Shown: positions 1 to 8,476, counted from the first letter of the stretch. The stretch is DNA of 64,000 nucleotides from Microbacterium ureisolvens (GCF_019511645.1 NZ_JAEUAX010000008.1:62001-126000); one strand, 5' to 3'. Translations and numbers: made by a program. The notes: generated by a model not told the origin, from the sequence alone.

Positions 1-4
1 GTGG

Positions 5-20
5 CGTATTCAGTTGTGGG
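5..20 (-). repeat. 16-nt repeat copy 1, 3' of the rpmJ hairpin
   Basis: Read on the minus strand this is CCCACAACTGAATACG, and it lies 2 nt downstream of the hairpin at 23-49. An identical 16-mer lies 2 nt downstream of a second hairpin at 7081-7096. The shared arrangement (hairpin, 2 nt, 16-mer) suggests a functional element or duplicated spacer in the ribosomal protein cluster. Its function is unknown. Confidence 0.6.
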
Positions 21-22
21 AT

Positions 23-49
23 CCGGATGCCTCGAGTCGAGGCATCCGG
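23..49 (-). terminator. Hairpin after rpmJ
   Basis: A perfect 13-bp inverted repeat (arm CCGGATGCCTCGA) with essentially no loop, 10 nt past the rpmJ stop. No U-tract follows, so it could be a terminator or an RNA-processing site before the next gene, which is outside the window (rpsM expected by synteny). Confidence 0.6.
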
Positions 50-58
50 CAGACCTGA

Positions 59-175
59 TCAGCCCTGGCGCTGCTTGTGGCGCGGGTTGCTCTTGCAGAT
101 CACCATGACGCGACCGTGGCGACGGATGACCTTGCAGTGGTCGCAGATGGGCTTGACGGAGGGGTTGACCTTCAT
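59..175 (-). CDS. rpmJ: 50S ribosomal protein L36
   Basis: A 38-residue protein, [16 protein letters not shown] at the start, matching the short (37-38 aa) L36 form. L36 is a late-assembling large-subunit protein that stabilises 23S rRNA junctions. The zinc-ribbon ligands C11, C14, C27 and H33 are all present, so this is the zinc-binding (C+) paralogue. It follows infA by 64 nt in the standard infA-rpmJ-rpsM order. The gene is very basic (Lys/Arg rich), as expected, and is complete. Confidence 0.97.
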   Translation of the reverse strand: MKVNPSVKPICDHCKVIRRHGRVMVICKSNPRHKQRQG

Positions 176-239
176 GATTTCTTCTCTTCGCTGTCTTCAC
201 CGGGCACGCCGGAGCGTGGGGTGTTACTTCTCGACCGGC

Positions 240-461
240 CTAGCGGTAGCGGTAGACGATGCGCCCGCGGGTGAGGTCGTAGGGCGACAGCTCCACGACG
301 ACACGGTCCTCGGGGATGATGCGGATGTAGTTCTGCCGCATCTTGCCGGAGATCGTCGCGAGGACCTTGTGGCCGTTGCTGAGCTCAACGCGGAACATCG
401 CGTTGGGCAGCGCTTCGGACACGACGCCCTCGATCTCGATGACACCGTCTTTCTTCGCCAT
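240..461 (-). CDS. infA: Translation initiation factor IF-1
   Basis: A 73-residue S1/OB-fold protein starting [14 protein letters not shown]-1 binds the 30S A site during initiation and stimulates IF-2 and IF-3. The OB-fold signature ([16 protein letters not shown]) and the C-terminal R-G-R-I-V-Y-R-Y-R are intact and the length is typical. An in-frame extension to 548 is possible but adds non-conserved residues, so the start at 461 is used. It has its own promoter (555-583), giving an 85-nt leader, and is transcribed with rpmJ. Confidence 0.97.
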   Translation of the reverse strand: MAKKDGVIEIEGVVSEALPNAMFRVELSNGHKVLATISGKMRQNYIRIIPEDRVVVELSPYDLTRGRIVYRYR

Positions 462-554
462 ACGCTCGCTAACACTTGTGCAGACCGGTCGATCTGCGGT
501 GGATGGGATTCGGTGCGGCGACACGCCAATACAGGCGCAACGCACCAAAGATCA

Positions 555-583
555 AGCATACGTGATAGTGGATGCCTCGGCAA
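555..583 (-). promoter_or_regulatory. Predicted infA promoter
   Basis: On the minus strand: -35 TTGCCG (578-583), 17-nt spacer, -10 TATGCT (555-560). It lies in the 192-nt gap between the DsbA-like gene and infA, downstream of the hairpin at 612-645, so infA-rpmJ can be transcribed independently of the spc operon. Confidence 0.7.
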
Positions 584-611
584 CCTGGTCCAGGTCCTTC
601 CCAGCACGGAC

Positions 612-645
612 AGAACGGATGCCGGGGGGGCGCGGCATCCGTTCT
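612..645 (-). terminator. Hairpin after the DsbA-like gene
   Basis: A 12-bp perfect inverted repeat (arm AGAACGGATGCC) with a G-rich 10-nt loop, 8 nt past the stop of the thioredoxin-like gene. It belongs to the GGATGCC/GGCATCC palindrome family that punctuates many gene ends in this window and probably ends the secY-adk-map-dsbA transcript. Confidence 0.65.
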
Positions 646-653
646 CGGAAGGT

Positions 654-1352
654 CTACTCGAAGAGCGTCGCGAGGGAGCCCGCCGGGGGCAGCTGCGAGT
701 TCGCGATGACCTCGCCGTTGACGGCAATGGTCGGCGTGCCGATCCCCTGGGACCCGGGCTGGATCGGGGTCTGTTCGGTCATCGTCGTGACGAAGCCGGC
801 GTACGTGCCGTCGTTGACGCACGAGTCGATGCCCGTCACACCCACGCCGGACGCGATCTCGAGGATCTCGCTGTTCGTGAGACCGTTCGACCCCTCGGCG
901 GGCTGATTCTCGAACATCGCCTGCAGGAACGGCAGGGAGGCGTCGGGGTCGGCTGCCGCGACGCAGTAGGCAGCGTTCGCCGCACGCGTCGAGAACTGGG
1001 TCCCGTTGGACTGGCTGTCGAGGATCGAGATCGGATGGATGCCGAGCGTGATGCTGCCGTCGTTCACCATGCCCTCGATCTCGGCGCCGTAGATCTGCTC
1101 GAACTGATTGCACACGGGGCACATGAAGTCGATGTACGTGTCGAGGCGGTCGGGACCGTCGCCGACGAGGATGGCTCCCGTCTCGGCATCGATGCCCGCG
1201 GAGGACGGGGTGTTCACCTCGGTCGGCAGCGGCTTGGGCGTCGCAGCGTTGTTGAGCGACACCACGAGGACGGTGACGAGCACGAGCGCCACCACGACGC
1301 CCAGGGTCACCCAGATCGCGAACCAGTTGGTCTTGCGGGCCGTCTGTGCCAT
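654..1352 (-). CDS. Membrane-anchored DsbA-like thiol-disulfide oxidoreductase
   Basis: A 232-residue protein with a single N-terminal membrane segment (about residues 10-32) followed by an extracytoplasmic thioredoxin/DsbA-type domain. The redox motif is CPVC (in FMCPVCNQF, near residue 77) and the cis-proline loop is GIGTPTIAVNG. This matches the Thioredoxin_4/DsbA group that forms disulfides in exported proteins. Start chosen at 1352 because AGGAGG lies 6 nt upstream; the longer frame to 1400 overlaps map. It begins 10 nt after map, so it probably shares the secY-adk-map transcript. That is a fitting place for an exported-protein folding factor. Confidence 0.88.
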   Translation of the reverse strand: MAQTARKTNWFAIWVTLGVVVALVLVTVLVVSLNNAATPKPLPTEVNTPSSAGIDAETGAILVGDGPDRLDTYIDFMCPVCNQFEQIYGAEIEGMVNDGSITLGIHPISILDSQSNGTQFSTRAANAAYCVAAADPDASLPFLQAMFENQPAEGSNGLTNSEILEIASGVGVTGIDSCVNDGTYAGFVTTMTEQTPIQPGSQGIGTPTIAVNGEVIANSQLPPAGSLATLFE

Positions 1353-1362
1353 GTCGAGCCTC

Positions 1363-2220
1363 CTAGGCGATCTCGCGCGGCGTGACGCCGAAGGGCGCAA
1401 GGCCCGCGGCGCCGCCGTCGGGTGCCGTGAGCACCCAGATTCCGTCTTCGTGAACCGCGACGCTGTGCTCCCAATGGGAGCCCGCCGTGCCGTCGATCGT
1501 GGAGACCGTCCATCCGTCGTCCTCGACGAACGTGGCCTGGTCGCCGATCACGACCATGGGCTCGATGGCGAGCACGAGTCCGGGACGCACCTCGGGTCCG
1601 GGATCGGCGACGCGGTAGTTGAAGACGGACGGCGACTCATGCATCTTGCGGCCGATGCCGTGCCCGACGTACTCGCGCAGGATGCCGTAGGTGCGGGCAG
1701 TCCCGTCCGAAGAGCGCGGCGAGTTGGCTTCGATGTACTCCTCGATAGCGGTGCCGACCTCGCCGATGTGCTTCGCGGTCGCGAGCGCGGCGATGCCTGC
1801 CCACAGCGACCCCTCGGTCACATCCGACAGGTGCTGCCGCGCGGCGACGACCTCGGGGCGGCTGTCGTCCGGAAGGACGAACGTGAACGCGGAGTCCCCG
1901 TTCCATCCCTTGTACTCGGCGCCGGCGTCGACCGACACGATGTCGCCGGGCGCGAGCACTCGGTCGCCGGGGATGCCGTGCACGACCTCCTCGTTGACCG
2001 AGGCGCAGATGGTGTGACGGTACCCGCGCACCATCTGGAAGTTGGACTTCGCACCCCGGCCGGTGATGAGAGCGGATGCCGCGGCATCCAGCTCCGCCGT
2101 GGTCACGCCTGGAGCGATCAGGCTGCGGGCCGCGTCGAGCGCCGCGGCCGTGATGAGCCCGGGCTCCACCATCGCCCGCAGCTGGGCGGGCGACTTGTAG
2201 ATCGAACGGCGGAGCGACAC
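1363..2220 (-). CDS. map: Methionine aminopeptidase, type I
   Basis: A 285-residue cytosolic metalloprotease that removes the initiator Met from nascent proteins. The pita-bread fold ligands are recognisable: DAGAEYKGWNGD (two Asp), HGIGRKMHE (His), AIEPMV (Glu) and the C-terminal WEHSVAV (Glu), together with the substrate His in VVHGIPGD. No N-terminal zinc-finger extension is present, as is usual for bacterial type Ia. The GTG start at 220 lies 4 nt after the adk stop, so translation is probably coupled. Longer in-frame extensions run through adk and are rejected. Confidence 0.96.
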   Translation of the reverse strand: MSLRRSIYKSPAQLRAMVEPGLITAAALDAARSLIAPGVTTAELDAAASALITGRGAKSNFQMVRGYRHTICASVNEEVVHGIPGDRVLAPGDIVSVDAGAEYKGWNGDSAFTFVLPDDSRPEVVAARQHLSDVTEGSLWAGIAALATAKHIGEVGTAIEEYIEANSPRSSDGTARTYGILREYVGHGIGRKMHESPSVFNYRVADPGPEVRPGLVLAIEPMVVIGDQATFVEDDGWTVSTIDGTAGSHWEHSVAVHEDGIWVLTAPDGGAAGLAPFGVTPREIA

Positions 2221-2224
2221 GGGA

Positions 2225-2812
2225 TCAGGCGGCGCGGCGGAGGCCGCGCCCCTTGAGCGCCGCGATGATGCGGTCGGTGATCTCGTCGAGAGAGCCCACG
2301 CCGTCGATGTGCAGCACGAGGTCGCGCGCCTCGTAGACGCCGACGATCGGGGCCGTCTCGCGCTCGTAGATCGCGAGGCGGTTCGCGATGACCTCTTCGG
2401 TGTCGTCGGTGCGACCCTGCTCCTGCGCACGCTGCGCGATGCGGGAGATGCTCTCCTCACGCGGCACGTCCAGGAGGATCACGGCGTCGAGCTCTTCGTC
2501 GCGGCCCTCGAGGAACTCGTCCAGGTGCATCACCTGGGCGACGTTGCGGGGGTAGCCGTCGAGGAGGAACCCGCCCTCTGCGTCCTCCTGCGAGAGGCGC
2601 TCGCGCACGACGGCGCTGGTCAGCTCGTCGGGGACGAGGTCGCCCGCCTCGATGATGGCCTTGACCTGGCTGCCGAGCTCCGAGCCGTCCGCGACGGCGG
2701 CACGGAACACGTCGCCCGTCGAGATGGCCGGGACGCCGAACGCCTCGGCGATGCGGATGCCCTGCGTTCCCTTGCCCGAACCCTGCGGGCCGACGATCAG
2801 AAGTCGCGTCAT
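2225..2812 (-). CDS. adk: Adenylate kinase
   Basis: A 195-residue enzyme catalysing ATP + AMP to 2 ADP. The P-loop GPQGSGKGTQ is at residues 8-17, followed by the NMP-binding region (STGDVFRAAV) and the LLDGYPRN motif. The LID is the short type without the four-Cys zinc site, as in most actinobacteria. The ATG overlaps the secY stop by 4 nt (ATGA), indicating coupled translation in the order secY-adk-map. Confidence 0.97.
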   Translation of the reverse strand: MTRLLIVGPQGSGKGTQGIRIAEAFGVPAISTGDVFRAAVADGSELGSQVKAIIEAGDLVPDELTSAVVRERLSQEDAEGGFLLDGYPRNVAQVMHLDEFLEGRDEELDAVILLDVPREESISRIAQRAQEQGRTDDTEEVIANRLAIYERETAPIVGVYEARDLVLHIDGVGSLDEITDRIIAALKGRGLRRAA

Positions 2813-4131
2813 CGGAGGAGCCCTTCGTAGTGGCGCTGCTGGAGCTGCGCGTCGATCTGCTTCACCGTCTCGAGACCCACGCCGACGATGATGAGGATGG
2901 AGGCGCCGCCGAACGGGAAGTTCTGGTTCGCGCCGACCGTCGCCAGGGCGATGAGCGGCAGGAGCGCGATCAGACCGAGGTAGATCGAGCCCGGGAGGGT
3001 GATGCGGGTGAGGACGTAGTCCAGGTACTCCGCCGTCGGACGACCAGCACGGATGCCGGGGATGAAGCCGCCGTACTTCTTCATGTTGTCGGCGACCTCG
3101 ACGGGGTTGAACGTGATCGCGACGTAGAAGTAGGTGAAGCCGACGATGAGGAGGAAGTACAGCGCCATGTACAGCGGGTGGTCGCCGCGCACCAGGTACA
3201 GCTGGATCCACGCGACCCAGGCGGGAACCTCTTCGCCCGCCTGCGGCTGGTTGAACTGCGCGATGAGCGCCGGGATGTACAGCAGCGACGAGGCGAAGAT
3301 GACGGGCACGACGCCTGCCATGTTGACCTTGATCGGGATGTACGTGTTCGTGCCGCCGTAGGTGCGGCGACCGACCATGCGCTTGGCGTACTGCACCGGG
3401 ATGCGGCGCTGCGACTGCTCGACGAAGACGACGAGCCCGACGACGACGATGCCGACGGCCAGCACGAGCAGGAAGACCTCGAAGCCCTTGGACTGCCAGA
3501 TCGCCCACATCGAGGCGGGGAACGCGGCGGCGATCGAGGTGAAGATCAGCAGCGACATGCCGTTGCCGATGCCGCGCTCGGTGACGAGCTCGGCGAACCA
3601 CATGATGAGGCCGGTGCCGGCGGTCATCGTGATGATCATGAGCAGCTGCGCCCACCACACGTCGTTCGTGAGGAGGTTCTCGCACTCGGGAACACCGGTG
3701 GTCCCGAAGAGCTGGCCGCTGCGCGCAACGGTGACGAGGGTCGTCGACTGCAGGAGCGCCAGCGCGATCGTGAGGTAGCGCGTGTACTGCGTGAGCTTCG
3801 CCTGGCCCGCCTGGCCCTCCTTGTAGAGGGTCTCGAAGTGCGGGATGACCACGCGCAGCAGCTGCACGATGATCGTCGCCGTGATGTACGGCATGACGCC
3901 GAGAGCGAAGATCGACAGCTGCAGGAGGGCGCCGCCGGAGAACAGATTCACCAGCGAGAGGAGGCCCTCGGTGCCGGCGGACTGCCGCAGACACGACTGC
4001 ACGTTCGGGAAGTCGACGAACGGTGCGGGAACATGCGCACCGAAGCGGTACAGGGCGATGATCGCCAGGGTGAATGCGATCTTCCGACGCAGGTCGGGTG
4101 TGCGGAAGATCCGCGCGATGGCGCTGAACAA
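2809..4131 (-). CDS. secY: Preprotein translocase subunit SecY
   Basis: A 440-residue integral membrane protein with ten predicted helices that forms the SecYEG protein-conducting channel. Conserved parts include the N-terminal RRKIAFTLAI helix, the plug region after FVDFPN, and the cytoplasmic loop with QRRIPVQYAKRM before helix 7. The start is TTG at 4131, preceded by GGAGGAA at 5-nt spacing. Two hairpins in the 98-nt gap after rplO may tune its expression relative to the ribosomal proteins. Confidence 0.97.
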   Translation of the reverse strand: MFSAIARIFRTPDLRRKIAFTLAIIALYRFGAHVPAPFVDFPNVQSCLRQSAGTEGLLSLVNLFSGGALLQLSIFALGVMPYITATIIVQLLRVVIPHFETLYKEGQAGQAKLTQYTRYLTIALALLQSTTLVTVARSGQLFGTTGVPECENLLTNDVWWAQLLMIITMTAGTGLIMWFAELVTERGIGNGMSLLIFTSIAAAFPASMWAIWQSKGFEVFLLVLAVGIVVVGLVVFVEQSQRRIPVQYAKRMVGRRTYGGTNTYIPIKVNMAGVVPVIFASSLLYIPALIAQFNQPQAGEEVPAWVAWIQLYLVRGDHPLYMALYFLLIVGFTYFYVAITFNPVEVADNMKKYGGFIPGIRAGRPTAEYLDYVLTRITLPGSIYLGLIALLPLIALATVGANQNFPFGGASILIIVGVGLETVKQIDAQLQQRHYEGLLR

Positions 4132-4152
4132 GAGGATTCCTCCAGAGGGGGC

Positions 4153-4174
4153 GTCGGCACGCAGACGTGCCGAC
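4153..4174 (-). other. Hairpin 2 in the rplO-secY spacer
   Basis: A 9-bp perfect inverted repeat (GTCGGCACG) with a 4-nt loop, ending a few nucleotides before the secY Shine-Dalgarno sequence. It follows a second hairpin at 4189-4220. The pair could act as a partial terminator or translational attenuator for secY. Confidence 0.5.
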
Positions 4175-4188
4175 GTCCAGGGTAACCC

Positions 4189-4220
4189 AGTGGGGGCCGG
4201 AGCAAGCTCCGACCCCCACT
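4189..4220 (-). other. Hairpin 1 in the rplO-secY spacer
   Basis: An inverted repeat of about 14 bp with one mismatch (arms AGTGGGGG and CGGAGC, 2-nt apical gap), 9 nt past the rplO stop codon. It has terminator-like strength but no U-tract, and it lies inside an otherwise continuous operon. Confidence 0.5.
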
Positions 4221-4229
4221 GTGCGCGTA

Positions 4230-4841
4230 TTACTTGACGGCGCCGCCCGCGGCGACGATCTTCTGCTCGGCGGAAGCCGAGACCTTGTCGACCGACACGT
4301 TGAGCTTCACCGAGATGTCGCCGGTGCCGAGCACCTTGACCTTCTCGTTCTTGCGCACTGCACCCTTGGCGACCAGGTCGCCGACGGTGACGTCGCCACC
4401 GGCCGGGTACAGCTCCGCGAGCTTCTCCAGGTTCACGACCTGGTACTCCACGCGGAACGGGTTCTTGAAGCCGCGCAGCTTCGGGGTGCGCATGTGCAGC
4501 GGCATCTGGCCGCCCTCGAAGCCCACCTTGACCTGGTAGCGGGCCTTGGTGCCCTTGGTGCCACGGCCGGCGGTCTTGCCCTTCGAGCCCTCACCGCGAC
4601 CCACGCGGGTCTTGGCCTGGTTGGAGCCCGGGACCGGACGCAGGTGGTGCACCTTCAGCACGCCCGGGCGCGAAGCCGGGACGTCCTTCTTGGCGGCGGC
4701 CTTCTTGGCGGGCGCCTTCTCAGCCTTGTCGGCCTTGGCGGCGGCAGCCTTCGCGGGGGCCTTCTTCTCGGCGGCGGCCTTGGGAGCAGCAGCCTTCTTC
4801 GGGGCCTTCTCGGCCTCGACGGCTTCGTTCTTCTCAGCCAT
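4230..4841 (-). CDS. rplO: 50S ribosomal protein L15 with Lys/Ala-rich N-terminal extension
   Basis: A 203-residue protein. Residues from about 58 onward are canonical L15 ([25 protein letters not shown]...), about the normal 146 residues. The first ~55 residues are a low-complexity Ala/Lys/Glu tail reminiscent of histone H1-like tails, which ordinary L15 lacks. The ATG overlaps the rpmD stop (TGATG), so no alternative internal start is needed. The tail may be a disordered RNA-binding extension. L15 helps organise 23S rRNA in large-subunit assembly. Confidence 0.96.
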   Translation of the reverse strand: MAEKNEAVEAEKAPKKAAAPKAAAEKKAPAKAAAAKADKAEKAPAKKAAAKKDVPASRPGVLKVHHLRPVPGSNQAKTRVGRGEGSKGKTAGRGTKGTKARYQVKVGFEGGQMPLHMRTPKLRGFKNPFRVEYQVVNLEKLAELYPAGGDVTVGDLVAKGAVRKNEKVKVLGTGDISVKLNVSVDKVSASAEQKIVAAGGAVK

Positions 4842-5026
4842 CAGTCGATCTCCTCAACCTTCACGAGGTGCGCGACGGTCCGGACGTAACCGCGCGTCTG
4901 CGCGTCGTCGGGACGGACGACCGAGTCGCCGATCCGCTTCAGACCGAGCGAACGCAGCGTGTCACGCTGGTTCTGCTTCTCGCTCACCTTGGACTTGACC
5001 TGCGTAACCTTCAGGCGCGCAGCCAT
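4841..5026 (-). CDS. rpmD: 50S ribosomal protein L30
   Basis: A 61-residue protein of typical bacterial L30 length, with the conserved core [18 protein letters not shown]. It overlaps rpsE upstream and rplO downstream by one nucleotide each (TGATG), so all three are translationally coupled. Part of the spc operon. Confidence 0.97.
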   Translation of the reverse strand: MAARLKVTQVKSKVSEKQNQRDTLRSLGLKRIGDSVVRPDDAQTRGYVRTVAHLVKVEEID

Positions 5027-5715
5027 CAGACACCTGCCTTCGCAGCGGCCGCGGCGTCAGCCTCGGCACGGACGAGACGGGCGGGGGCGACCTGGTCGAA
5101 GTCGAGACCGCGACGCGCGGCGACCGCACGGGGCTCCTCGAGCTGCTTCAGGGCCTCCACCGTCGCGTGGACGATGTTGATCGTGTTCGACGAGCCGAGC
5201 GACTTCGACAGCACGTCGTGGATGCCGGCGCACTCGAGGACGGCACGCACCGGGCCACCGGCGATAACACCGGTACCGGCTGCGGCGGGGCGCAGCAGCA
5301 CCACACCGGCAGCGGCCTCACCCTGCACGGGGTGCGGGATGGTCGAGCCGACGCGGGGCACGCGGAAGAAGTTGCGCTTGGCCTCTTCGACGCCCTTCGA
5401 GATCGCCAGGGGCACCTCGCGGGCCTTGCCGTAGCCGACGCCCACCACACCGTTGCCGTCGCCGACGACGACGAGCGCGGTGAAGCTGAAGCGACGACCA
5501 CCCTTGACGACCTTCGAGACACGGTTGATGGTGACGACGCGCTCGAGGAACTGGCTCTCGTTGCGGTCGCGACCACCGCGGTCACCGCGGGTCTGGTTGC
5601 GCTCGCGACCACCGCGGCGCGGCTCGCGCTCGCGCTCGGCGGGCGCGTCAGCAGCCGGGGCCTGCGCCTCGGCAGCAGCCTGCTCGGTCACGATGTTCTC
5701 CTTGTTGTCACTCAC
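5026..5715 (-). CDS. rpsE: 30S ribosomal protein S5
   Basis: A 229-residue protein. The S5 double-stranded RNA-binding core ([23 protein letters not shown]) starts near residue 56 and is followed by the C-terminal S5 fold. The first ~50 residues form an acidic then Arg/Gly-rich extension ([10 protein letters not shown]), and the C-terminus adds an Ala-rich tail, making it longer than the E. coli protein (~167 aa). S5 contributes to decoding fidelity. It overlaps rplR by 4 nt. Confidence 0.97.
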   Translation of the reverse strand: MSDNKENIVTEQAAAEAQAPAADAPAEREREPRRGGRERNQTRGDRGGRDRNESQFLERVVTINRVSKVVKGGRRFSFTALVVVGDGNGVVGVGYGKAREVPLAISKGVEEAKRNFFRVPRVGSTIPHPVQGEAAAGVVLLRPAAAGTGVIAGGPVRAVLECAGIHDVLSKSLGSSNTINIVHATVEALKQLEEPRAVAARRGLDFDQVAPARLVRAEADAAAAAKAGV

Positions 5716-6071
5716 AGGTTCAGACCTCCCTCGCGGGCGCCGTCGGCGATCGCCGCGACACGGCCGGCGTAGCGGTTGCCGCCACGGTCGAACACGACGT
5801 CCGAGACGCCGGCGGCCTTCGCGCGCTCGGCGAGAAGCTCGCCGACCTTGCGGGCCTTGGCGGTCTTGTCAGCGTCGGACGCACGCAGGTCGGTCTCGAG
5901 GGTCGAGGCAGAGGCCACGGTGTGGCCCTTGCTGTCGTCGACGAGCTGCACGAACACGTGACGCGACGAACGCGTGACGACCAGGCGGGGACGCTCGGTG
6001 GTGCCGACGACCTTCTTGCGAAGGCGGGCGTGACGACGCGCGCGCGCGTCGGACTTCGACTTCACAGCCAT
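5712..6071 (-). CDS. rplR: 50S ribosomal protein L18
   Basis: A 119-residue 5S rRNA-binding protein with the typical basic N-terminus ([16 protein letters not shown]) and the L18 core ([20 protein letters not shown]). It overlaps rpsE by 4 nt and starts 2 nt after rplF. Length and order in the spc operon are standard. Confidence 0.97.
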   Translation of the reverse strand: MAVKSKSDARARRHARLRKKVVGTTERPRLVVTRSSRHVFVQLVDDSKGHTVASASTLETDLRASDADKTAKARKVGELLAERAKAAGVSDVVFDRGGNRYAGRVAAIADGAREGGLNL

Positions 6072-6073
6072 GG

Positions 6074-6610
6074 TTACTTACCAGCCTTTCCGGCCTTGCG
6101 CCGAACGACCTCGCCGGCGTAGCGCACACCCTTGCCCTTGTACGGCTCGGGCTTGCGGATCTTGCGGATGTTGGCCGCGGCCTCGCCGACGGCCTGCTTG
6201 TCGATGCCCGAGACCGTGAGCTTGTTGTTGCCCTCGACGGTCAGGGTGATGCCCGCGGGCGCCTCGACGAGGACGGGGTGCGAGAAGCCGAGAGCGAACT
6301 CGACCGCCGTGCCCTTCTGCGCGACGCGGTAACCCGTGCCGACGACCTCGAGACCCTTGGTGTAGCCCTGGGTGACACCGATGATGTTGTTGTTGATGAG
6401 CGTGCGGGTCAGGCCGTGGAGCGAACGCGAAGCGCGCTCGTCGTCGGGACGGGTCACGACGACCTGGCTGTCCTCGACCTTGACTTCGATGGGACGGGCC
6501 ACGGTGAGCGTGAGCTCGCCCTTGGGGCCCTTGACGGCGACATCCTGGCCATCGACCGAAACGGTCACGCCGGCGGGGATGTCGATCGGAAGACGACCGA
6601 TTCGCGACAT
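6074..6610 (-). CDS. rplF: 50S ribosomal protein L6
   Basis: A 178-residue protein consisting of two homologous L6 domains. The signature [14 protein letters not shown] near the C-terminus and the N-terminal [15 protein letters not shown] are canonical. It sits near the GTPase-associated centre of the large subunit. It begins 6 nt after the rpsH stop. Confidence 0.97.
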   Translation of the reverse strand: MSRIGRLPIDIPAGVTVSVDGQDVAVKGPKGELTLTVARPIEVKVEDSQVVVTRPDDERASRSLHGLTRTLINNNIIGVTQGYTKGLEVVGTGYRVAQKGTAVEFALGFSHPVLVEAPAGITLTVEGNNKLTVSGIDKQAVGEAAANIRKIRKPEPYKGKGVRYAGEVVRRKAGKAGK

Positions 6611-6616
6611 GTCAGA

Positions 6617-7015
6617 TCACCACACGTAGGCGAGGACTTCCCCACCCACGCCCTTCTGCTCTGCCTGACGGTCCGTGAGCAGACCGGAGGAGGTGGACAG
6701 GATCGCGACGCCGAGGCCGCCGAGGACGCGCGGGATCTCGGTCGACTTCGCGTACACGCGGAGGCCGGGCTTCGAGACGCGCTTGATGCCGGCGATCGAC
6801 CGCTCGCGGTTCGGGCCGTACTTGAGCGTCAGCGTGAGGGTCTGGCCGACACGGGCGTCCGAGACCTCCCACGCGGAGATGTAGCCCTCCTGCTTGAGGA
6901 TCTCGGCGATGTGGGTCTTGAGCTTGGAGCTCGGCAGCGACACGGAGTCGTGGTGCGCCGAGTTCGCGTTGCGCAGACGGGTCAGCATGTCTGCGACCGG
7001 GTCTGTCATTGTCAT
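6617..7015 (-). CDS. rpsH: 30S ribosomal protein S8
   Basis: A 132-residue protein. S8 binds 16S rRNA helix 21 and in many bacteria autoregulates the spc operon. The core [14 protein letters not shown] and the C-terminal [16 protein letters not shown] are conserved. The upstream of two ATGs is used because AAAGGA lies about 8 nt before it. The usual upstream neighbour rpsN is missing, replaced by a 135-nt spacer carrying a hairpin and a repeated 16-mer. Confidence 0.97.
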   Translation of the reverse strand: MTMTDPVADMLTRLRNANSAHHDSVSLPSSKLKTHIAEILKQEGYISAWEVSDARVGQTLTLTLKYGPNRERSIAGIKRVSKPGLRVYAKSTEIPRVLGGLGVAILSTSSGLLTDRQAEQKGVGGEVLAYVW

Positions 7016-7080
7016 TTCTTGATTCCTTTGTTCACGAGGTATCGGCTGCCGTTACACGCCAGACGACCTTCCATGATTGC

Positions 7081-7096
7081 CGTATTCAGTTGTGGG
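7081..7096 (-). repeat. 16-nt repeat copy 2, between rplE and rpsH
   Basis: An identical copy of the 16-mer at 5-20 (minus strand CCCACAACTGAATACG), again exactly 2 nt downstream of a strong hairpin. It occupies the spacer where rpsN normally lies. Confidence 0.6.
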
Positions 7097-7098
7097 TT

Positions 7099-7141
7099 CG
7101 GATGCTGCGACCCGGCCGTGTGCGCCGGGTCGCAGCATCCG
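7099..7141 (-). terminator. Strong hairpin after rplE
   Basis: A perfect 18-bp stem (left arm CGGATGCTGCGACCCGGC, 7-nt loop), 9 nt past the rplE stop. It is the longest perfect stem in the ribosomal cluster and would be expected to cause at least partial termination or an RNase-processing site between the rplE and rpsH halves of the spc operon. It lacks a U-tract. Confidence 0.7.
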
Positions 7142-7150
7142 TTTCAGGAA

Positions 7151-7741
7151 TTACGCCTGCGCGTCGTCAGCCTTGAACGGGAAGCCCAGGGCGCGCAGGA
7201 GCGCGCGGCCCTCGGCATCCGTCTTGGCCGACGTCACGATGGTGATGTCGAAGCCGCGGACGCGGTCGATCTTGTCCTGGTTGATCTCGTGGAACACGGA
7301 CTGCTCCTGGAGACCGAAGGTGTAGTTGCCGTGACCGTCGAACTGCTTGCCCGAGAGGCCGCGGAAGTCGCGGATGCGGGGCAGGGCGAGGTTGACGAGA
7401 CGGTCGATGAACTCCCACGCGCGGTCGCCGCGGAGGGTGACGTGCGCGCCGATGGCCTGGCCCTCACGCAGCTTGAACTGCGCGATGGACTTGCGGGCCT
7501 TGGTCACGACCGGCTTCTGGCCGGTGATCTTGGTGAGGTCGTCGACCGCACCATCGATCACCTTGCTGTCGCGAGCAGCCTCGCCGACACCGGTGTTCAC
7601 GACGACCTTGACCAGGCCGGGGATCTGCATGACGTTGTCGTAGCCGAACTCGTCCTGCAGCGCCTTCTTGATCTCGGCGTTGTACTTCTGCTTCAGGCGG
7701 GGCTGGATCTTGCCAGCCTCCACGGCAGTGGTGGTGCTCAT
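7151..7741 (-). CDS. rplE: 50S ribosomal protein L5
   Basis: A 196-residue 5S rRNA-binding protein with the conserved segments [14 protein letters not shown] and [19 protein letters not shown]. The N-terminus is about 15 residues longer than E. coli L5. It starts 2 nt after rplX. A strong hairpin follows the stop codon. Confidence 0.97.
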   Translation of the reverse strand: MSTTTAVEAGKIQPRLKQKYNAEIKKALQDEFGYDNVMQIPGLVKVVVNTGVGEAARDSKVIDGAVDDLTKITGQKPVVTKARKSIAQFKLREGQAIGAHVTLRGDRAWEFIDRLVNLALPRIRDFRGLSGKQFDGHGNYTFGLQEQSVFHEINQDKIDRVRGFDITIVTSAKTDAEGRALLRALGFPFKADDAQA

Positions 7742-7743
7742 GT

Positions 7744-8103
7744 TCAGAGGTCCTTGCCTGACTTCTTCGCGTAGCGCACGCGGACGGTGCGCTTCACGCC
7801 GTCCTTGGTCTGCTCCTCGACACGGTGGCCGACGCGGGTCGGCTTCTTGGTCGAGGGGTCGACGACCTGGACGTTGGAGATGTGGATGGGGGCTTCCATC
7901 GTCTCGATGCCGCCCGTCTTGGTGCCGCGCTGCGACTGACCGACACGGTTGTGCTTCGTGACGTAGTTCACGCCCTCGACGATGACGCGGTTCTGCTCGG
8001 CGAGGACTTCGAGGACCTTGCCCTGCTTGCCGCGGTCGCCGCCCTTGTCCTGCTTCTTGCCCGTGATGACCTGAACCAGGTCACCCTTCTTGATCTTGGC
8101 CAT
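7744..8103 (-). CDS. rplX: 50S ribosomal protein L24
   Basis: A 119-residue assembly-initiator protein of the large subunit. The KOW motif is at the N-terminus ([21 protein letters not shown]), followed by the L24 core with [10 protein letters not shown] and [15 protein letters not shown]. It begins 4 nt after rplN. Confidence 0.97.
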   Translation of the reverse strand: MAKIKKGDLVQVITGKKQDKGGDRGKQGKVLEVLAEQNRVIVEGVNYVTKHNRVGQSQRGTKTGGIETMEAPIHISNVQVVDPSTKKPTRVGHRVEEQTKDGVKRTVRVRYAKKSGKDL

Positions 8104-8107
8104 GAGG

Positions 8108-8476
8108 TCAGATCACCTCCGGTGCGAGCGAGACGATCTTCATGAACTTCTTGTCGCGAAGCTCACGACCGACCGGTCCGAAGATGCGGGTGCCGCGGGG
8201 CTCCCCGTCGTTCTTCAGGATGACGGCGGCGTTCTCGTCGAACTTGATGTACGAACCGTCGGCACGACGGGTCTGCTTGACGGTGCGGACGACGACGGCC
8301 TTGACCACGTCGCCCTTCTTGACGTTGCCGCCCGGGATCGCGTCCTTGACGGTGGCCACGATGATGTCACCGAGGCCCGCGTAACGGCGGTTCGAGCCAC
8401 CGAGAACGCGGATGGTGAGCAGCTCCTTGGCGCCCGTGTTGTCGGCGACCTTGAGGCGGGACTCGTTCTGAATCAC
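8108..8476 (-). CDS. rplN: 50S ribosomal protein L14
   Basis: A 122-residue protein of exactly the usual length, starting [19 protein letters not shown]14 lies at the subunit interface and forms bridge B8. The start codon is GTG and overlaps the rpsQ stop by 4 nt (GTGA), indicating coupled translation. Confidence 0.97.
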   Translation of the reverse strand: MIQNESRLKVADNTGAKELLTIRVLGGSNRRYAGLGDIIVATVKDAIPGGNVKKGDVVKAVVVRTVKQTRRADGSYIKFDENAAVILKNDGEPRGTRIFGPVGRELRDKKFMKIVSLAPEVI

